Part shown: in pieces, positions 14,765 through 18,634 of the stretch
How positions within the stretch are numbered: the stretch's first letter is position 1
How the letters are laid out: every line of letters begins with the position of its first letter
Assembly: GCA_964487925.1 (NCBI GenBank)
Contig: CAZASZ010000040.1
Coordinates: 1-18,634 of the forward strand
From: RI-283 sp964487925
GTDB lineage: Bacteria; Pseudomonadota; Gammaproteobacteria; SZUA-140
Direction: 5' to 3'
DNA length: 18,634 nucleotides
Notes under the pieces: generated by a model
What the model was told of the DNA's origin: nothing
Databases searched by the model: none
Seen by the model: the letters and a program-made list of their open reading frames with translations, nothing else
Translations under genes and position numbers: made by a program

Positions 14765-15936
14765 TGCAGCAGCCGGTATCTCAAGATGTCCGTTGCTCCC
14801 TCATTCATGACCATACCCGCGTCCTTGACTGGCGCCAGGGTGTCATCAAACTCGATCGCGCGACGCAGAAAGCGAGCCTCGCGCTTGAGCCGCAAACTGA
14901 ATGCGACCTCATCAGCCTGCACCTTGATCACGACCACATCGCTGATCAATTCAAGAGACTCGAGATAGGTCAATAAGCGAGCGTAGCCCGAGATCCCGGT
15001 CACGTCCCGAACATCCATCTCGACACGCTGGTCATCCGCCTGGTCGGCCGATCGCGCATATAGATCACCAAGACGGTCCGCAGCATGATCAAGCGCCAGG
15101 ACCACATTCGCGTCGAGAGTGGTCTCCTCACCCGACCAGTGATCAGTCAACGACTCGCTATACAGGCTCCAACGCAGAGACCAACGCCCGTCCTGGCGAT
15201 AAGCGCGCCCGACGAGCTCGGCGCCTGCGCGGTAACGGCCGGATGCGGCACGGATAGTGTCGGCGAAATCCCCCCAGATATCACTGAAACCGATTCGAGC
15301 CTGCTCCTCAAGATCCATGAGCGGAAGGATAATCGGTAAGCCGCGCCGAACACTGACCTCGGCAATAGATTCTTTAATTTGCCTCGCGTTGTCCGGCGTC
15401 ACAGTATAACGATGCACGTCGTCGTCGACGGCCAGCCACACCACGAGCGTGGGACGTAAACGTCCCCATATCGGAACCTGATGAGCCTCCAAGAGACGCT
15501 CGACAGACACCTTATCGAAGAGGATGTGGAGACGATAGCGATAAACGACGGGCATAACACTCGTGGAGTGTCCATCACCATCATCGCCGCTTGCGGCCTC
15601 AGATGATGATGCGGGCGGGGTTCCTTCACCAGTAAGCGGGACATTGTCCAGCGGAATATATTCAAAGCGCTCGACATAATCTTTGGCGCGTTTAAGTGTC
15701 GGGCCCAGTCCACTGGCATCGACGACGCCTTTCCGTCCACTGATTCTCTCGATCAAGATCGTCAAGGCGTCAGCCAGGACCTTGCTCCTTTCATTGGCAT
15801 CCTGTCCAACGACTAATTGATCAACCTCATAAAGGCTGCCGACGTCACCGGCAAAAGCGTTGGATCCCAGCCCCGAAAAGGCCAGTAGCACAAACGCAAA
15901 AACACTGGAAAGGCAATACCTTACAGAGATTGTCAT
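14761..15936 (-). CDS. DUF2066 domain-containing exported protein
   Basis: Protein of 391 residues with a clear signal peptide (about 1-29, ending NAFA before Gly) and so probably periplasmic. The N-terminal region YEVDQLVVGQDANERSKVLADAL and LTILIERISGRKG match what I recall of DUF2066 proteins; a Ser/Gly/Asp-rich linker near 109-125 separates it from the rest. No catalytic motif is apparent. Gammaproteobacteria often carry this gene between purM and hda, divergent from purM, as here; that is recalled neighbourhood knowledge. It is the first gene of a four-gene minus-strand unit and is joined to the CDP-alcohol transferase by ATGA. The start at 15936 has only a weak AAGA-like ribosome site in an AT-rich leader. 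Function is unknown. Confidence 0.8.
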   Translation of the reverse strand: MTISVRYCLSSVFAFVLLAFSGLGSNAFAGDVGSLYEVDQLVVGQDANERSKVLADALTILIERISGRKGVVDASGLGPTLKRAKDYVERFEYIPLDNVPLTGEGTPPASSSEAASGDDGDGHSTSVMPVVYRYRLHILFDKVSVERLLEAHQVPIWGRLRPTLVVWLAVDDDVHRYTVTPDNARQIKESIAEVSVRRGLPIILPLMDLEEQARIGFSDIWGDFADTIRAASGRYRAGAELVGRAYRQDGRWSLRWSLYSESLTDHWSGEETTLDANVVLALDHAADRLGDLYARSADQADDQRVEMDVRDVTGISGYARLLTYLESLELISDVVVIKVQADEVAFSLRLKREARFLRRAIEFDDTLAPVKDAGMVMNEGATDILRYRLLQ

Positions 15937-16119
15937 GAATATGATCTTATTAAAATTAATTCAGTGGCGACAGAGATTACGGACAATCGGAGTCAGCGCT
16001 ATAGTATTACATAATCGGTCGAACGGTATGTAGCCATATTCGGCGGAGGGCATTTTGCGATAACATCTTACGAATTCAGCGCCGCGCGCGCGCAAACAGA
16101 CTAAGGATCCGACAAAAAT
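15937..16119. promoter_or_regulatory. Divergent promoter region, DUF2066 operon / purMN
   Basis: A 183-bp spacer between oppositely transcribed genes. On the plus strand TATAGT (16000-16005) is a good -10, but the element 17 bp upstream (TTACGG, 15977-15982) is a poor -35; use of it would give purM a leader of over 100 nt. On the minus strand TTGTCC (15981-15986) could be a -35 for the DUF2066 gene. Just before purM is an alternating CG tract (16083-16093) followed by CGCAAAC (16091-16097), one half of a PurR-like operator without the other half. Confidence 0.4.
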
Positions 16120-17184
16120 ATGAGCAAGCCGAATCTTCCCGACACCGCCCCATCCCTGAGTTATAAAGACGCCGGAGTCGATATCGATGCCGGAAGCAGG
16201 CTCGTGGAACGCATCAAACCGGTGGCAAGATCTACCCTGCGGCCCGAGGTCATGGGTGGCCTGGGCGGTTTCGGCGCACTGTTCGAGATCCCAACAGACC
16301 GTTACAAACATCCCGTCCTGGTCTCGGGGACCGATGGTGTCGGCACGAAGCTCAAGATTGCTATCGATCTCAATCGCCACAACGGCATCGGTATCGACTT
16401 GGTCGCCATGTGCGTCAACGACCTGATCGTCCAGGGCGCGGAGCCCCTGTTCTTTCTCGATTATTATGCCACCGCAAAACTCGATGTGGACGTCGCAACG
16501 GCAGTTATTACCGGCATAGGCGAAGGCTGCAAGCTAGCAGGCGCGGCCCTGACCGGTGGCGAAACCGCAGAGATGCCAGGCATGTATCGCGATGGCGACT
16601 ACGACATGGCAGGCTTCTGCGTCGGGATCGTCGAACGCGACCGAATCATCGACGGCAGCAAAGTGGCGGCTGGGGATACTCTGATAGCGCTGGCCTCCTC
16701 GGGGCCTCATTCGAACGGATATTCGCTAATTCGCAAGGTCATCGAACGCGAAGACTCCAACCTAGACGCGCCCTGGAATGACGAGCAGACCCTGGGCGAT
16801 GCGCTACTCACGCCGACCAGAATCTACGTACGACCGATTTTGGAACTACTCGGCAGCCACAATCTCCACGCCCTGTGCCATATCACAGGCGGCGGTCTAG
16901 TCGAAAACCTACCCAGGGTTATTCCTGATCACCTGTGCTGCGAACTCGAGCCCTGGCCTCTGCCACCGATTTTCGAATGGCTCCAGGAGCAAGGAAATAT
17001 CGAGACATCCGAGATGCTACGGACTTTCAACTGCGGTATCGGAATGGTGATCTGCGTAGCGCAGGCTGAGGCCGAAGCAGTGATGGCCTCACTGGCCGGT
17101 TCGGGCGAGACGGCTTGGCGCCTCGGGAGTGTCATACGAAGAAAAGCTGACGAAAGCGCGGTCCGCGTCCTCGCCGCGGAGTAA
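16120..17184 (+). CDS. purM: Phosphoribosylformylglycinamidine cyclo-ligase (AIR synthetase)
   Basis: ATP-dependent ring closure of formylglycinamidine ribonucleotide to aminoimidazole ribonucleotide, step five of purine synthesis, in the cytoplasm. At 354 residues it has the family's usual length. Landmarks are SYKDAGVDIDAG near the N terminus, GTDGVGTKLK, CVNDLIVQGAEPLFFLDYYA, GEGCKLAGAALTGGETAEMPGMY, SSGPHSNGYSLIR and HITGGGLVENLPRV. The start agrees with known PurM N termini; AAGGA (16103-16107) lies 12 bases upstream, slightly distant. purN follows after 2 nt, the order seen in E. coli. Confidence 0.97.
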   Translation: MSKPNLPDTAPSLSYKDAGVDIDAGSRLVERIKPVARSTLRPEVMGGLGGFGALFEIPTDRYKHPVLVSGTDGVGTKLKIAIDLNRHNGIGIDLVAMCVNDLIVQGAEPLFFLDYYATAKLDVDVATAVITGIGEGCKLAGAALTGGETAEMPGMYRDGDYDMAGFCVGIVERDRIIDGSKVAAGDTLIALASSGPHSNGYSLIRKVIEREDSNLDAPWNDEQTLGDALLTPTRIYVRPILELLGSHNLHALCHITGGGLVENLPRVIPDHLCCELEPWPLPPIFEWLQEQGNIETSEMLRTFNCGIGMVICVAQAEAEAVMASLAGSGETAWRLGSVIRRKADESAVRVLAAE

Positions 17185-17186
17185 TC

Positions 17187-17846
17187 ATGGCAACGTCCGT
17201 TCAACGACCGCCCTTACCGGTGGTAGTGCTTATTTCCGGAAACGGCAGCAACCTGCAGGCCATGATCGATGGCGTCCGCGCCGGCACCCTGCCGGTCGAG
17301 ATCCGCGCCGTCATCAGTAATCGGCCTGGTGTCTACGGACTCGAACGCGCACAGGAGGCGGGGATAACTGCCGTTGTTGTCGACCACAAGACATTCCCAG
17401 ACAGACGCGCCTTTGATGCTGCACTGAAGTCCCACATTGATAAATGCTCGCCGGAACTCGTCGTGCTGGCCGGCTTTATGCGCATCCTGACGCCCGAATT
17501 CGTCCGCCACTATGCTGGACGCATGCTCAATATTCACCCTTCTTTGCTCCCCGAATTCACCGGCTTAAACACCCATCAACAAGCACTCGATGCCGGTCGT
17601 GAGGAACATGGGGTCAGCGTCCATTTCGTCACCCCCGACCTGGACGGCGGACCCGTAATCGCACGATCCAAGGTAGTAGTCGCCAGCGATGACAATGCGG
17701 ATAGCTTGGCTCGAAAGGTACAAAACAAGGAACATCGACTGTATCCCACGGTCATAGCCATGTACGCAGAGGGCCGCCTGAAAGCGAATGGCTCACTCGT
17801 TTTACTCGATGGCAAGCCGTTGGCTGAGCCCATCGATATCGAGTAA
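17187..17846 (+). CDS. purN: Phosphoribosylglycinamide formyltransferase
   Basis: Transfers a formyl group from 10-formyltetrahydrofolate to glycinamide ribonucleotide, step three of purine synthesis. Of 219 residues (E. coli 212), it shows the ribonucleotide-binding loop SGNGSNLQ (17-24) and VISNRPGVYGLERA. The three catalytic positions are Asn115 and His117 in NIHPSLLPEF and Asp153 in LDGGPVI. The start, 2 nt after the purM stop, has GGAG five bases upstream, formed by the end of purM itself, which indicates translation in one operon. It appears intact and ordinary. Confidence 0.97.
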   Translation: MATSVQRPPLPVVVLISGNGSNLQAMIDGVRAGTLPVEIRAVISNRPGVYGLERAQEAGITAVVVDHKTFPDRRAFDAALKSHIDKCSPELVVLAGFMRILTPEFVRHYAGRMLNIHPSLLPEFTGLNTHQQALDAGREEHGVSVHFVTPDLDGGPVIARSKVVVASDDNADSLARKVQNKEHRLYPTVIAMYAEGRLKANGSLVLLDGKPLAEPIDIE

Positions 17847-17859
17847 TTACCCAACAGAC

Positions 17860-18634
17860 ATGACCTCCACCCAAATAAAACGGCCATATCCCCGCCTCCG
17901 GCACGCCGCCCTGACAATCATGCTTTCGCTGACCTGGCTGCTCACCGAATGGTCCGGCACGGCAGCCGCCGCCCCTTCGTCTCTACCGGACTTCCAGGCC
18001 ACCTACACACTACGAAGAAACGGCGTCGCGGTCGGCGAAATGCAATTGAAGCTGTCCCGAATGTCGGACGGCAAATACCGCTACTCGTCAGTCTCCCGTG
18101 CAACGGGGCTGATCGCTTGGTTCTATGGTGGCCGAATTGAGGAATACAGCATATGGAGGATGTTCAATGGCAGGCCCCGGCCAATCGAGTACCACTACTT
18201 CCATAACAAGCGAAAACACCACCGCAAGGTCGACATCGCCTTTGACTGGCGCCAGCTGAGCGCAACCAACAACGTCAACAATGATCCCTGGAAAATGTCC
18301 ATACCACCCTCCGCCCAGGACAAGCTCGTCTATCAACTAGCGCTGATGCAAGACCTCTCGGCGGGAAAGACGGCCCTGGAGTACCAGATCGCTGATGGCG
18401 GAACGCTTAAGAACTACCATTTCAGCATGCTCGGCCAGGAAACACTTAAGACCCCGCTCGGGGATCTGATTACGCAAAAACTCGTGCGCGACGAGGACAA
18501 ACGCAACACCACGCTCTGGTGCGCGGATCAGCTACAGTTCCTACCAATTCGCATACGACAAACCGATACCGAAGGCACTACCCTCTCCCTCGACATCGAC
18601 CGAGTCAATGGACTTAAGGTCTCGAACCCATCCC
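17860..18634 (+). CDS. DUF3108 domain-containing exported protein (3' end outside window)
   Basis: An open frame of 258 codons that reaches the right edge without a stop. It opens with a basic N terminus (QIKRPYPRLRHAA) and a hydrophobic stretch with TIMLSLTWLL, ending in GTAAAAP, a plausible signal peptide; it is probably periplasmic. The mature start, LPDFQATYTLRRNGVAVGEMQLKL, then YRYSSVSRATGLIAWF, matches what I recall of DUF3108 proteins, which often follow purN in gammaproteobacteria. It lies 13 nt downstream of purN, so cotranscription is likely although a role in purine synthesis is not implied. An in-frame ATG at 17920 is a poorer start because it removes the basic part of the signal. 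No strong ribosome site was seen before 17860. Confidence 0.82.
   Translation, partial: MTSTQIKRPYPRLRHAALTIMLSLTWLLTEWSGTAAAAPSSLPDFQATYTLRRNGVAVGEMQLKLSRMSDGKYRYSSVSRATGLIAWFYGGRIEEYSIWRMFNGRPRPIEYHYFHNKRKHHRKVDIAFDWRQLSATNNVNNDPWKMSIPPSAQDKLVYQLALMQDLSAGKTALEYQIADGGTLKNYHFSMLGQETLKTPLGDLITQKLVRDEDKRNTTLWCADQLQFLPIRIRQTDTEGTTLSLDIDRVNGLKVSNPS

Noticed and set aside
16089..16104. PurR operator upstream of purM
   Set aside because: Only one half-site, CGCAAAC, is present; the complementary half expected for the 16-bp palindrome is missing.

Overview
The window reads as chromosomal DNA of a free-living, non-enteric gammaproteobacterium. Evidence for this is an Hda homologue with an N-terminal clamp-binding-like motif, a purMN pair divergent from a DUF2066 / CDP-alcohol phosphotransferase / hda cluster, an 816-residue FadE-type acyl-CoA dehydrogenase, and moderately GC-rich genes joined by ATGA overlaps. 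I cannot name the genus. No tRNA, rRNA, CRISPR array, insertion sequence or phage gene was seen.

Region 1 (69-8074, minus strand) is a compact fatty-acid beta-oxidation operon. Reading from its promoter side the order is fadE-type acyl-CoA dehydrogenase, fadI-type thiolase, fadJ-type hydratase/3-hydroxyacyl-CoA dehydrogenase, fadD-type acyl-CoA ligase, and a YciA-type acyl-CoA thioesterase. All junctions are overlaps or a few bases. One transcript therefore encodes activation, every step of the cycle, and an enzyme that releases CoA again. No fatty-acid regulator or FadL transporter is in view.

Region 2 (8075-12400) is an envelope region with more intergenic DNA. It holds a 433-bp divergent spacer, an exported LysM protein, a 13-bp tandem duplication, and a TIGR04219-like outer-membrane barrel. 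A strong bidirectional terminator separates that barrel from a second, convergent outer-membrane protein. The second barrel overlaps (ATGA) a small unrecognised ORF with lower GC. Next come a repeat-rich divergent spacer with a good sigma70-type promoter and a small exported helical protein of unknown function.

Region 3 (12413-15936, minus strand) runs DUF2066 protein, CDP-alcohol phosphotransferase, hda, and a WbpL/WecA-like polyprenyl-phosphate sugar-1-phosphate transferase. It mixes envelope lipid/glycan synthesis with control of replication initiation.

Region 4 (16120 to the right edge, plus strand) is purM, purN and a DUF3108 protein cut by the window edge.

I see no clearly new multi-gene system. 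The parts least explained by known families are the small ORF plus barrel pair at 10662-11746, the repeat-dense spacer at 11825-11960, the small secreted protein at 11995-12363, and the DUF2066 / CDP-alcohol transferase pair.
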